Assembly: GCA_964248625.1 (NCBI GenBank)
Contig: CAXTZG010000047.1
Span: 1 to 30,104 of the forward strand
DNA: 30,104 nucleotides
DNA from: Lichenicola sp964248625
GTDB lineage: Bacteria; Pseudomonadota; Alphaproteobacteria; Acetobacterales; Acetobacteraceae
Reading direction: 5' to 3'
Made by a program: the position numbers and the translations under genes. Shown piece after piece: positions 1 through 7,491 of this stretch (position 1 is its first letter; each line of letters opens with the position of its first letter). A model generated the notes under the pieces. That model was not told the origin of the DNA, did not search any database, and saw only the letters and a program-made list of their open reading frames with translations.

Positions 1-1041
1 GCCGATCGCACCGGCCGGCCCGGCGCCGTGCTGGCGGGATTCACCGCCGCCGCCGCCCTGGTCGGCACCGGCTATGCGCCGGCGCGCGGGCTGCCGCTGC
101 TGCTGCTGGTCGGCGTCATCCATGCGGCGGTCCTGGCCCCGCTGACGCCGATCGCCGACGCGCTGACGCTCGGCTCGTCGCGGGGGCGGCCCGGCTTCGA
201 GTACGGAACCGTGCGTGCCGCCGGGTCTGCCGCGTTCATCGCCGGCACGCTGATCTCCGGGCTGGCGGTCGGCTGGACCGGGCTCGGCGTCATCGTCTGG
301 ATGAATGCCGGGCTGCTGGCGGTGGCGGCACTGGCCGCGCGGCGCGTGCCGGACCGCATGGCCGGCAACGATGCTGCCGCGACCACGGCCGAGCCGACGA
401 CGAGCCAGGCTCCGGCGCGGCCGTCTCACCCGGCCTGGTCGCTGCTGCGGATCGCGGCATTCCGGCGGCTGATGATCGTTGTCGCCCTGATCGGCGGCAG
501 CCACGTGCTGCACGACGTGTTCGCGGTGATCCGCTGGCGCGCCGCCGGGCTGTCGGCATGGCAGTGCAGCGTGCTGTGGGCGATGGCGGTCGGCGCCGAG
601 GTGCTGGTGTTCTTCCGGCTCGGCCCGATGCTGCTGCGCCGCCTCGGCCCGGCGCGGGCGATGATGCTGTCCGCCGCCGCCGGCCTGGTGCGCTGGAGCA
701 CGACGGCGCAGACCGCCGCATTCCCGGTCATGGCCGTGGTGGAGCCGCTGCACGGGCTGAGCTTTGCGCTGCTGCACCTGTCCTGCATGGAGATGATCGG
801 CCGCCTGGTTCCGGCCGACCTGGCGGCGACGGCGCAGGCCTTCTATTCGACCGTCGCGCTGGGCGCCATGTCCGCGGCGATCACGCTGGCGGCGGGACCG
901 CTCTATGGCGGCCTCGGCGCGCGGGCCTTTTGGGCGATGGCAGCCTTGTGCGCACTGGCGCTGCCGCTGGCGCACGGCATCCGCCTGCCCGATGCCGCCC
1001 GGCCTGGCGGCGTCGGCCGGCCGGTCTCCGGGACGGCCTAG
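1..1041 (+). CDS. MFS permease, MFS_1-like/HcaT-type (5' end outside window)
   Basis: This is the C-terminal portion of a major facilitator superfamily permease of the inner membrane. The open frame runs from the window's first base to TAG at 1039-1041, so the true start lies to the left; a GTG at 28 is inside the gene. The translation shows several hydrophobic helices, a central hydrophilic Ala/Thr/Pro loop (about bases 360-430), and a second half with the pattern of the MFS_1-like family that includes 3-phenylpropionate permease HcaT (for example AFYSTVALGAMSAA near base 840). Substrate cannot be told from sequence. It is followed 145 bases later by an AI-2E family gene on the same strand. 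Family call is fairly secure; the HcaT-like assignment is inference. Confidence 0.8.
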   Translation, partial: ADRTGRPGAVLAGFTAAAALVGTGYAPARGLPLLLLVGVIHAAVLAPLTPIADALTLGSSRGRPGFEYGTVRAAGSAAFIAGTLISGLAVGWTGLGVIVWMNAGLLAVAALAARRVPDRMAGNDAAATTAEPTTSQAPARPSHPAWSLLRIAAFRRLMIVVALIGGSHVLHDVFAVIRWRAAGLSAWQCSVLWAMAVGAEVLVFFRLGPMLLRRLGPARAMMLSAAAGLVRWSTTAQTAAFPVMAVVEPLHGLSFALLHLSCMEMIGRLVPADLAATAQAFYSTVALGAMSAAITLAAGPLYGGLGARAFWAMAALCALALPLAHGIRLPDAARPGGVGRPVSGTA

Positions 1042-1186
1042 GCGTCGCGTAGCATCAGGAAGCCCGACCCCGCGCCCGGCGGATGGGAGCTAATGTTCCG
1101 GCTTCGTGCATTTCCGAGCCCGTCGGGGCGTTGTGGCCGGATCACGAGCCGGACATCCCGGGCTTTCAAGCAGGAGCAGCATCCCG

Positions 1187-2302
1187 ATGACCGAGGCTCG
1201 CAGTCCCGTTGATCAGGCCGAGTCCCGGGCGGTGGGGCGGACACGGTCGCAGCAGGTCGCACGCGGCCTGCTTGGCGCCTTTCTGGTGCTCCTGGGCCTG
1301 TTCACGCTGCGCGACTTCCTGCCGGCGCTGGCCTGGGCGGTGGTGTTCGCGATCGCCACCTGGCCGCTGTTCAAGCGCGCCAAGCGGCGCTGGCCGCCGG
1401 GCCGGCACAACCTCGCCTTGCCGCTGCTGTTCACCGCGATGATCGCGCTGGTGTTCCTGGTGCCGATTTCCTTGATCGCCTTCGAGGCCGCCCGCGAGGC
1501 GCAGGGCGTGCTCGTCTGGATGGCGCATGCCCGTCACACCGGCGTGCCGGTGCCGGCCTGGGTGCATCGCCTCCCGATCGGCAGCGACGCCGCCACGAGC
1601 TGGTGGCAGCAGCATCTGGCCACTCCCGACGACGCCTCGGAGCTGTTCGCGACCGTCCGGTCGGGCAACAGCCTGCGCATGACGCGCCAGCTCGGCAGCC
1701 AGGTCGCGCATCGCAGCACGCTGTTCGCCTTCAGCATCGTGACGCTGTTCTTCCTGTTCCGCGAAGGCGAAACGGTCACCACCCAGATGCTGACCGCAAG
1801 CAGGCGGGCCTTCGGCACCCGCGGCGAGCGGATCGGCCGGCAGATGATCGCCTCGGTGCATGGCACCGTGGACGGGCTGGTGCTGGTCGGGCTCGGCGAG
1901 GGCTTCCTGCTGGGCGTCGCCTACGCCATCGCCGGCGCGCCGCATCCAACCCTGTTCGGCGTGCTGACCGCGGTGGCGGCGATGATCCCGTTCTGCGCGG
2001 TGCTGGCGATCGCGCTCGCCTCCGTGCTCGTGCTGGCACAGGGCTCGGCGGCGGCCGCCATCGTCCTGTTCGTGTTCGGCATGGTGGTGGTGTTCGCATC
2101 CGACCATTTCGTCCGGCCGGTGCTGATCGGCGGCGCCACCAAGCTGCCGTTCCTGTGGGTGCTGCTGGGCATCCTGGGCGGCGTCGAAGCCTGGGGCCTG
2201 CTGGGCCTGTTTCTCGGCCCGGCGATCATGGCCGCCCTGATCCTGCTGTGGCGCGAATGGACCGGACCGGCGGAGGAGCCGGGCGACGCGATGGCGATGT
2301 GA
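1187..2302 (+). CDS. AI-2E family transporter (PerM/YdiK-like membrane protein)
   Basis: A 371-residue polytopic inner-membrane protein of the AI-2E exporter family (formerly UPF0118). ATG 1187 is chosen because an AGGAG at 1172-1176 lies just upstream; an earlier in-frame ATG at 1106 would add 27 arginine-rich, non-family residues. The N-terminus has the paired hydrophobic segments typical of the family (about residues 22-60), a soluble middle region and a C-terminal block of long hydrophobic helices containing the family-like stretch RPVLIGGATKLPFLWVLLG. Members include sodium/proton antiporters and the autoinducer-2 exporter TqsA; substrate here is unknown. The gene is convergent with tRNA-Pro, with 33 bases between. 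Confidence 0.88.
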   Translation: MTEARSPVDQAESRAVGRTRSQQVARGLLGAFLVLLGLFTLRDFLPALAWAVVFAIATWPLFKRAKRRWPPGRHNLALPLLFTAMIALVFLVPISLIAFEAAREAQGVLVWMAHARHTGVPVPAWVHRLPIGSDAATSWWQQHLATPDDASELFATVRSGNSLRMTRQLGSQVAHRSTLFAFSIVTLFFLFREGETVTTQMLTASRRAFGTRGERIGRQMIASVHGTVDGLVLVGLGEGFLLGVAYAIAGAPHPTLFGVLTAVAAMIPFCAVLAIALASVLVLAQGSAAAAIVLFVFGMVVVFASDHFVRPVLIGGATKLPFLWVLLGILGGVEAWGLLGLFLGPAIMAALILLWREWTGPAEEPGDAMAM

Positions 2303-2335
2303 AGGGCTTGCTGGGAGGCGGCTTCGGGGGAAGTT

Positions 2336-2412
2336 TGGTCGGGCAGGCGGGATTCGAACCCACGACCCTCAGTCCCCCAGACTGATGCGCTACCAGGCTG
2401 CGCTACTGCCCG
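2336..2412 (-). tRNA. tRNA-Pro (anticodon GGG)
   Basis: On the minus strand the 77 bases fold as a complete cloverleaf: acceptor stem CGGGCAG pairing with CTGCCCG, a D arm with AGCGCAGCCTGGTAGCGC, anticodon stem TCAGT/ACTGA enclosing the 7-base loop CTGGGGG, and a T arm with GTTCGAATC. The anticodon is GGG, so it reads CCC and CCU proline codons. The 3' CCA is encoded (2336-2338). It sits just downstream of merR on the same strand and has its own candidate promoter at 2432-2460. Confidence 0.97.
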
Positions 2413-2431
2413 TCCGCCTTGCGGCTGGCCG

Positions 2432-2460
2432 GATGTAGCAGGGCCGCCTGCGGATCGCAA
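2432..2460 (-). promoter_or_regulatory. Candidate promoter of tRNA-Pro
   Basis: Minus-strand -35-like TTGCGA (2455-2460), 17-base spacer, -10-like TACATC (2432-2437). A start near 2425 would give a short 5' leader of about 13 bases before the tRNA. Seen by eye only. Confidence 0.5.
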
Positions 2461-2478
2461 TGCGGCGCCGCCGCCCGG

Positions 2479-3114
2479 CTAGACGGCGAGGCCCTGACGC
2501 ATGTCCTGCAGCTCGTCCAGAACCATTTCCAGCAGGTGGCGCAGCCGGCGCACCTCGCCCTCCAGGGCCTCCACCTCGGCCGTCGGCAGGGGTGGCGGCG
2601 CCGGCATCCAGGGTTCCGCCGCCGGCACCGGCGCCGATGCCGGCACCAGGGTCTCGACCGGGATCTCGACCGGCATGTCGGGGCGCGGCTCCATGATCTC
2701 GGGATCGTCGCCGCGATCGGCGACGTCCGGCGGCGGCAGCACGCCGGACAGCGTGCCGTCGCCTTCCCGCAGCAGCCGCTGCACGCCCTTGATCGTGTAG
2801 CCCTGGATGTAGAGCAGGTCCGAGATGCGCCGCAGCAGCGCGATGTCGTCGGGCCGGTAGTAGCGGCGGCCGCCGCCGCGCTTCAGCGGCTTGACCTGCG
2901 GGAACCGGGTTTCCCAGAAGCGCAGCACGTGTTGCGGGATGTGAAGGTCGTCGGCGACCTCGCTGATCGTGCGGAAAGCAGACGGGCTCTTCTTGAGCCG
3001 CCCACGGTCCGGTCCGGCGTCGCGCGCATCGTCCTCGGCTTCCGGCTCGAAGCCGAACTCCGCGCCGGGATCCTCCTCGGTGCCGCCGGGGGTCCAGCCG
3101 CCGGACGCGCTCAT
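2479..3114 (-). CDS. MerR-family transcriptional regulator
   Basis: A 211-residue DNA-binding protein. Residues 1-44 are an acidic, disordered-looking extension. Residues about 47-115 form the MerR winged helix-turn-helix: FRTISEVADDLHIPQHVLRFWE (helices 1-2, shown here in part), then the wing with GGGRRYYRPDDIALL. The C-terminus (about 183-208) is a heptad-like coiled coil for dimerisation. No effector-binding cysteines are seen, so it is not a metal-sensing MerR. Its start overlaps the ihfA stop by 4 bases (ATGA at 3111-3114), implying translational coupling. This ihfA-merR pairing is common in alphaproteobacteria; the target genes are unknown to me. Confidence 0.9.
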   Translation of the reverse strand: MSASGGWTPGGTEEDPGAEFGFEPEAEDDARDAGPDRGRLKKSPSAFRTISEVADDLHIPQHVLRFWETRFPQVKPLKRGGGRRYYRPDDIALLRRISDLLYIQGYTIKGVQRLLREGDGTLSGVLPPPDVADRGDDPEIMEPRPDMPVEIPVETLVPASAPVPAAEPWMPAPPPLPTAEVEALEGEVRRLRHLLEMVLDELQDMRQGLAV

Positions 3115-3425
3115 GCGGCGTCATCCTCGCCGGACGGCTCCTGGCCGTTGACCCGCGCCTTCAGCACCTGGCTCGGACGGAACACCAGCACCGAGCGCGG
3201 CAGGATCGGCACCTCGGTGCCGGTCTTGGGGTTGCGTCCGACCCGGCGACCCTTCTGGCGCACCGAGAAGGTGCCGAAGCCGCTGATCTTGACCGGCTCG
3301 CCGCCTTGCAGCGCGACCGCGACCCGTTCCAGGACCGCTTCCAGCAGGGACGCCGACTCGTTCCGCGACAAGCCGACCTGCGTGTAGATGTGCTCGGCCA
3401 GGCTGGCTCTGGTCACAGTGCTCAT
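3111..3425 (-). CDS. ihfA: Integration host factor subunit alpha
   Basis: A 104-residue histone-like DNA-bending protein that pairs with IHF-beta to fold DNA in recombination, replication and sigma-54 promoters. The start at 3425 gives the canonical N-terminus MSTVTRASLAEHIY; an upstream in-frame ATG at 3461 would add 12 atypical residues. The core contains GEPVKISGFGTFSVRQK, and the intercalating proline sits in GRNPKTG (Pro66). The acidic C-terminal tail (EPSGEDDAA) is a short extension. It lies 114 bases downstream of fabH and overlaps merR by 4 bases. No convincing ribosome-binding site precedes the ATG; a promoter-like sequence immediately upstream suggests a leaderless transcript (see findings). 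Confidence 0.95.
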   Translation of the reverse strand: MSTVTRASLAEHIYTQVGLSRNESASLLEAVLERVAVALQGGEPVKISGFGTFSVRQKGRRVGRNPKTGTEVPILPRSVLVFRPSQVLKARVNGQEPSGEDDAA

Positions 3426-3432
3426 GAGTTCG

Positions 3433-3461
3433 ACCGTAAGCACGGTGCCAAGTGCAGTCAA
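3433..3461 (-). promoter_or_regulatory. Candidate ihfA promoter, possibly leaderless
   Basis: Minus-strand TTGACT (3456-3461), 17-base spacer, TACGGT (3433-3438). Only 7 bases separate the -10 element from the ihfA ATG, so transcription would begin at or next to the A of the start codon. Confidence 0.45.
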
Positions 3462-3539
3462 ACCAACGATCTAGCGGCAGCGGCGCGGGATGCGCGGGGG
3501 CGTCCCGGTGTCTCCCGAACGCTACAGGTCGCGGCGCGG

Positions 3540-4502
3540 TCACATGCGCAGCAGTGCCGATCCCCAGGTCAGCCCGCCACCCAGCGCCTCCATCAGCACC
3601 AGGTCGCCGGGCCTGATTCGGCCGTCGCGCACCGCCTCGGCGAAGGCCAGCGGGATCGAGGCCGCCGAGGTGTTGGCGTGACGGTCGACGGTCACCACCA
3701 CCCGTTCCGGCGGCAGGCCGAGCTTGCGGCCCATCGCGTCGATGATCCGCTTGTTGGCTTGGTGCGGCACCAGCCAGTCGACGTCGGCGTAGGTCAGGCC
3801 GTTGGCGGCCAGCGCCTCGTCGACCGCGCCGGCCAGCTTGGCCACGGCGTGGCGGAAGATCTCGCGGCCGTTCATGCGCACGAAGCCGGTCTCCTCGCCC
3901 CTGCCAGCGGTGCCGTCCACGTAAAGGAGATCGCCCGAGCCGCCCTCGGAATGCAGATGCGTCGAAAGCAGGCCGGGTCCGTCGGCGGGGCCGGCACGCA
4001 GCAGCACGGCGCCTGCGCCATCGCCGAACAGCACGCAGGTGGCGCGGTCGCTCCAGTCCACCAGGCGGGAGAACACCTCGCTCCCGATCACCAGCACGCA
4101 GCCGGCCTGGCCGGTGCGGATCAGCGCGTCGGCCATTGACAGCCCGTAGATGAAGCCGCTGCAGGCGGCCGACAGGTCGAAGGCGAAGCCGCGGGTCAGG
4201 CCGAGCGCTGCCTGCACGCGCACCGCCGTCGCGGGGAATACCTGGTCCGGCGTGCTGGTGGCGAGCAGGATCGCATCGACCTCGCCGGCGTCGATGCCGG
4301 CGTCGGCCAGCGCCTCGCGCGCCGCCCGGGTCGCCATGAAGGCCGTGGTCTCGTGCGGCGCGGCCAGATGCCGCTGGGTGATGCCGGTCCGCTCGCGGAT
4401 CCACTCGTCCGAGGTATCGACCCGCTCGACGAGCTCAGCATTGCTGACGACCCGCTCCGGAAGATAGGTGCCGGCGCCAATAAGGGTGGAGCGGAACGAC
4501 AT
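3540..4502 (-). CDS. fabH: Beta-ketoacyl-ACP synthase III (KAS III)
   Basis: A 320-residue cytosolic condensing enzyme that joins acetyl-CoA to malonyl-ACP to start type II fatty-acid synthesis. The thiolase-fold catalytic triad is complete: Cys114 in LSAACSGF, His247 in VPHQANKR and Asn277 in RHANTSAAS. The N-terminal LIGAGTYLPERVVSN and DTSDEWIRERTGI signatures are intact, and length is normal for the family. It follows plsX after 73 bases and precedes ihfA, the usual alphaproteobacterial plsX-fabH-ihfA order. ATG at 4502 places the family N-terminus at residue 1. Confidence 0.97.
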   Translation of the reverse strand: MSFRSTLIGAGTYLPERVVSNAELVERVDTSDEWIRERTGITQRHLAAPHETTAFMATRAAREALADAGIDAGEVDAILLATSTPDQVFPATAVRVQAALGLTRGFAFDLSAACSGFIYGLSMADALIRTGQAGCVLVIGSEVFSRLVDWSDRATCVLFGDGAGAVLLRAGPADGPGLLSTHLHSEGGSGDLLYVDGTAGRGEETGFVRMNGREIFRHAVAKLAGAVDEALAANGLTYADVDWLVPHQANKRIIDAMGRKLGLPPERVVVTVDRHANTSAASIPLAFAEAVRDGRIRPGDLVLMEALGGGLTWGSALLRM

Positions 4503-4575
4503 GGGGGCCCGTTGGATCTCTTGTTCTGGTTTCGTGGACCACGCCCGCCGCCGGCTCCGCCGGTGGGTCGCGGCC

Positions 4576-5712
4576 TCAGCCGGTGGTTGCGAGCCGGTCG
4601 GTGGCGGCGAGGTCTGCCGCCGGGCGATCCGGCCCCGCGGACTGCGGCGCCAGCACGCCGAGCTGTGCCACGCCGGCCCGGATACGCTCGTTGAAGCGGT
4701 GCGTCACCATGTCCATCGCGACATCGACCGCATGGGCGAAGCCCTCGGCGTCGGCGCCGCCGTGCGACTTCACCACGACGCCGTTCAGCCCCACCAGCAC
4801 CGCGCCGTTGTAGCGCCGCGGATCCAGCCATTCGCGCATCCGGTCCAGTCCGGGGCGGGCCAGCACGTAGCCCAGGCGCGAGGTCATGCTGGCGCTGAAC
4901 ACCTGCTTGAGCAGCGTGCTGGCGAGCTTCAGCGCGCCCTCGCCGGTCTTCAGCGCCACGTTGCCGGTGAAGCCGTCGGTCACCACCACGTCGGTCGTGC
5001 CCGCGGTGATGTCGTGGCCCTCGATGAAGCCCCGGAACTGCGCCGCGACCGCGCTGGTGCGCAGCACGTCGGCGGCCTGGCGGATGCGGTCGTCGCCCTT
5101 CATCTGCTCGGAGCCGACATTGAGCAGCCCGATCGTGGGTGCCGGCAGGCCGAGCACGACCCGCGCGAACGCTTCCCCCATGATCGCGAACTCGACCAGG
5201 TTGCGGCTGTCGCAGGCGACATTGGCTCCGAGATCGAGCATCACCACGTCGCCGCGCGCCGACGGGCTGATGGCGGCGAGCGCAGGCCGGTCGATCCCCG
5301 GCATGGTCTTGATGACGATCTTGGCAAGCGCCAGCAGCGCCCCGGAATTGCCCGCCGACACCACGCCCTGCGCTTCGCCGCGCGCCACCGCATCCATTGC
5401 CATCCGCATGGAGGAGTCGCGCAGCCGCAGGGCTGCCGTGCCCTTCATCTCGTTGGTGATGGCAACAGGCGCATGGCGCACCGTGCACAGCTCGCGCGTC
5501 GCCCTCGACCGCGCCAGCAGCGGCGCCAGCAGCGCCTCGTCGCCGATCAGCAGGATGCGGGCGGATGGATGACGCTCAGCGGCCAGCGCCAGCCCGTCGA
5601 TCACCATCTCCGGGGCGCCGTCGCCGCCCATCGCGTCGACCGCGAGGGTGAAACCGGCCGGACCGCCCTGGCGGTCGGCCTCGGCCATGCGATCGGCCTC
5701 GCCGTCCATCAT
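4576..5712 (-). CDS. plsX: Phosphate acyltransferase PlsX
   Basis: A 378-residue peripheral membrane enzyme that converts acyl-ACP to acyl-phosphate, the donor used by PlsY in phosphatidic acid synthesis. The family signature AVDAMGGDGAPEMVIDG begins near residue 24, and later blocks such as SAGNSGALLALAKI and NVGSEQMKGDD are present. The start is uncertain: ATG 5712 gives an N-terminal extension, while an in-frame ATG at 5688 has a better-spaced GGCGAGG upstream. It sits between rpmF and fabH on the same strand, a conserved arrangement tying membrane lipid synthesis to ribosome production. Confidence 0.96.
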   Translation of the reverse strand: MMDGEADRMAEADRQGGPAGFTLAVDAMGGDGAPEMVIDGLALAAERHPSARILLIGDEALLAPLLARSRATRELCTVRHAPVAITNEMKGTAALRLRDSSMRMAMDAVARGEAQGVVSAGNSGALLALAKIVIKTMPGIDRPALAAISPSARGDVVMLDLGANVACDSRNLVEFAIMGEAFARVVLGLPAPTIGLLNVGSEQMKGDDRIRQAADVLRTSAVAAQFRGFIEGHDITAGTTDVVVTDGFTGNVALKTGEGALKLASTLLKQVFSASMTSRLGYVLARPGLDRMREWLDPRRYNGAVLVGLNGVVVKSHGGADAEGFAHAVDVAMDMVTHRFNERIRAGVAQLGVLAPQSAGPDRPAADLAATDRLATTG

Positions 5713-5782
5713 CGCGGACCGGGCAACGGCCGGCCCGAACGGTGCGCGCCCAACCGGGCACTCATCCCGGTTCGGGTTCCGA

Positions 5783-5986
5783 TCAGACCCGAACGGCCCC
5801 CTTCAGCGCCTTGCCGGCCTGAACGACCTCGCGTCCGTCATAATGTCCGCACTGGCCGCAGACGTGATGCGGACGCTTCAGCTCACCGCAGTTCCCGCAC
5901 TCGTTGTGCGCCTCCACAGGCAGCGCCTGATGGCTGCGCCGCATGCCGGCGCGAGAAGGCGAAGTCTTTCTCTTGGGAACAGCCAT
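5783..5986 (-). CDS. rpmF: 50S ribosomal protein L32
   Basis: A 67-residue ribosomal protein starting MAVPKRKTSPSRAGMRRSH, the invariant L32 N-terminus. It is the zinc-ribbon (C+) form: Cys30-X2-Cys33 and Cys43-X2-Cys46 are all present. ATG 5986 is chosen over an in-frame ATG at 6004; a GGAGG lies about 12 bases upstream. It lies 70 bases before plsX. A candidate promoter and a hairpin sit in the spacer separating it from yceD. Confidence 0.97.
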   Translation of the reverse strand: MAVPKRKTSPSRAGMRRSHQALPVEAHNECGNCGELKRPHHVCGQCGHYDGREVVQAGKALKGAVRV

Positions 5987-6087
5987 GGGCCCGAGCCCCT
6001 CCAATGTCGATATCGTTCGGCCGGCCCGGTGCAGGCAGATCGCCGGTCGGTGCGACGCCGGGCCGAACGTGCGCGAGTCAGCGGCGG

Positions 6088-6116
6088 CTCCTACCAGACG
6101 CTCACCGGCTCCGCAA
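6088..6116 (-). promoter_or_regulatory. Candidate internal promoter for rpmF-plsX-fabH
   Basis: Minus-strand TTGCGG (6111-6116), 17-base spacer, TAGGAG (6088-6093), in the 162-base yceD-rpmF spacer. The -10 match is weak. Confidence 0.3.
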
Positions 6117-6128
6117 GCAAACGGTTGC

Positions 6129-6149
6129 AGCCGGCATCGCAGGCCGGCT
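6129..6149 (-). terminator. Hairpin at the end of yceD (attenuator candidate)
   Basis: Perfect 7-bp inverted repeat AGCCGGC / GCCGGCT around a 7-base loop, starting at the yceD stop codon on the minus strand. No U-tract follows, so it is more likely a partial terminator or RNA-stability element than a strong intrinsic terminator. Confidence 0.35.
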
Positions 6150-6733
6150 CAGCCCTCGCCGCGCCGCAGCCCGGCCAGGGCCGCGAACGGATTAGGGCGG
6201 TCCGCATCTTCCGGCTCCGGCGGCGCGTCCTCGTGGCCGGACGGCGGATCCCCGCTGCCGACGCCGGCAGGCCGCTCGGCGCCGGGCTTGCGCGGATAGG
6301 GATCGAGCGCCAGCGCCAGTTGCTCGACCGCCGCCTCGCCCAGGTCGATGACGCCGTTGGTGTAGGGAATGTCGTCGTCCGCCTCGAGATCGAGCGCATC
6401 GTCGGAGCCTTCCGAGGCACGGTCGCCCGGCACGAAGCAGATGGAGAACTGTTCGGTGACTAGGCTGGGGAAATCCTCCAGAGTGGTGACGCAGGTTCGT
6501 GTCAGCCGGGCCTGCAGCAGGCCATCGGCGGCGACGATGCCGGCGGCATCGGCCCCGGACAGGCGGAAACGGCAGCTCAGGACCGCCACCGCCGGCACGT
6601 CGAGGCGTCGCGCCAGCGCCGCGCACTCGGCCGGTGTCGCCTCCACCGTGGTTTCCAGGGCGGTCTCGTCCGGACGCAGCGAGGCGAGGCTCCTGACCTG
6701 GATCCTGCGCGACAGTTCCGGATGCAGGGTCAT
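6149..6733 (-). CDS. yceD: YceD/DUF177 family protein
   Basis: A 194-residue cytosolic protein of the YceD (DUF177) family, almost always encoded immediately before rpmF. In plants a DUF177 homologue is linked to 23S rRNA processing; the bacterial role is not settled. The recognisable part includes LTRTCVTTLEDFPS near the middle and an acidic region LDLEADDDIPY, followed by GVIDLGEAAVEQLALALDPYPRKPG, a typical family block. ATG 6733 is preferred because GAGGA lies upstream; an in-frame ATG at 6784 would add 17 basic residues. The Pro/Glu-rich C-terminus is low complexity. It is divergent from bamE across 163 bases. Confidence 0.9.
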   Translation of the reverse strand: MTLHPELSRRIQVRSLASLRPDETALETTVEATPAECAALARRLDVPAVAVLSCRFRLSGADAAGIVAADGLLQARLTRTCVTTLEDFPSLVTEQFSICFVPGDRASEGSDDALDLEADDDIPYTNGVIDLGEAAVEQLALALDPYPRKPGAERPAGVGSGDPPSGHEDAPPEPEDADRPNPFAALAGLRRGEG

Positions 6734-6896
6734 GCGGGTCCTCTTCCTCAGTCGGGTCCGCGCCGGAGCGGGAACGATTGACACCGGTTGGCCGATCGGG
6801 CACCGGATGCCGATGCCTCGCCGGTGCGTCGACTAGAGCATGTCGGCGCGGTTGGGCAACCGCCATGCCATCACCCCTGAGGATGATCGTCCGCTC

Positions 6897-7460
6897 ATGC
6901 GATCCGTCGCCCGGCCCAGCGCCCGTCCTTTCGCTCGCCTGCTCGGCATGGCTCTGCTCGCGAGCCCGCTCGCGGCGTCGGGCTGCGCCGTGTTCTCCCC
7001 GCTGCCGACCAGCCGCGGCCAGCTGGTCGAGAAACAGGACTACGACAAGCTGACGCCCGGCACCTCGACGCGCGCCGACGTGACCGGCCTGCTCGGCTCG
7101 CCGACCACGCGAGCGACCTTCGACGACAACACCTGGTTCTATATCGGCGAGGTGACGGCGCCGGTGCCGCTCTCGCATCCGACGGTCGAAACGCAGCAGG
7201 TGCTGGTGCTGAACTTCGACCAGGGCGGCGTGCTGCGCAGCCTGCGCCGGCTGGACCAGCACGATGCCCACAACGTGTCGATGGTGGGCCGCACCACGCC
7301 GTCGCCGGGCAGCGACGCCTCCTTCCTGCAGCAGCTCATCGGCAATGTCGGCCGCTACAATCCGCTCGGCTCGCTCGGCGGCGACACGCTCGGCGGCGGC
7401 AGCGGGCTTGGCAGCAACAACGGCGCCGGGCATGGCGGCGCCGGCAACACCCTGCCCTAG
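6897..7460 (+). CDS. bamE: Outer membrane assembly factor BamE (SmpA/OmlA lipoprotein)
   Basis: A 187-residue lipoprotein subunit of the BAM complex, which inserts beta-barrel proteins into the outer membrane. The start at 6897 gives a signal peptide with basic n-region, hydrophobic core and lipobox LAASGC (Cys30). An in-frame ATG at 6840 would add 19 residues before the signal peptide. The SmpA/OmlA domain follows: QDYDKLTPGTSTRADVTGLLGSP and the strand DNTWFYIGEV. The last 30 or so residues are a Gly/Asn-rich tail (LGGGSGLGSNNGAGHGG) beyond the usual domain. It is divergent from yceD, a common alphaproteobacterial layout, and convergent with the histidine kinase at 7492. Confidence 0.92.
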   Translation: MRSVARPSARPFARLLGMALLASPLAASGCAVFSPLPTSRGQLVEKQDYDKLTPGTSTRADVTGLLGSPTTRATFDDNTWFYIGEVTAPVPLSHPTVETQQVLVLNFDQGGVLRSLRRLDQHDAHNVSMVGRTTPSPGSDASFLQQLIGNVGRYNPLGSLGGDTLGGGSGLGSNNGAGHGGAGNTLP

Positions 7461-7466
7461 CGCAGG

Positions 7467-7489
7467 GTCCGGCCGCCGCTCCGCCGGAC
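7467..7489. terminator. Hairpin between convergent bamE and kinase genes
   Basis: Perfect 7-bp inverted repeat GTCCGGC (7467-7473) / GCCGGAC (7483-7489) with a 9-base loop, filling the 31-base space between the two stop codons. It could act in both directions, but neither side has a T-tract. Confidence 0.4.
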
Positions 7490-7491
7490 GG

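Noticed and set aside
2336..2412. tRNA-Pro as an integration site for a mobile element
   Set aside because: No integrase, direct repeat of the tRNA 3' end or composition change flanks it; both sides are conserved chromosomal genes.
6778..6783. TTGACA upstream of bamE as a promoter
   Set aside because: The -35 match is perfect but no -10-like sequence occurs at 16-18 bases (17-base spacing gives CACCGG).
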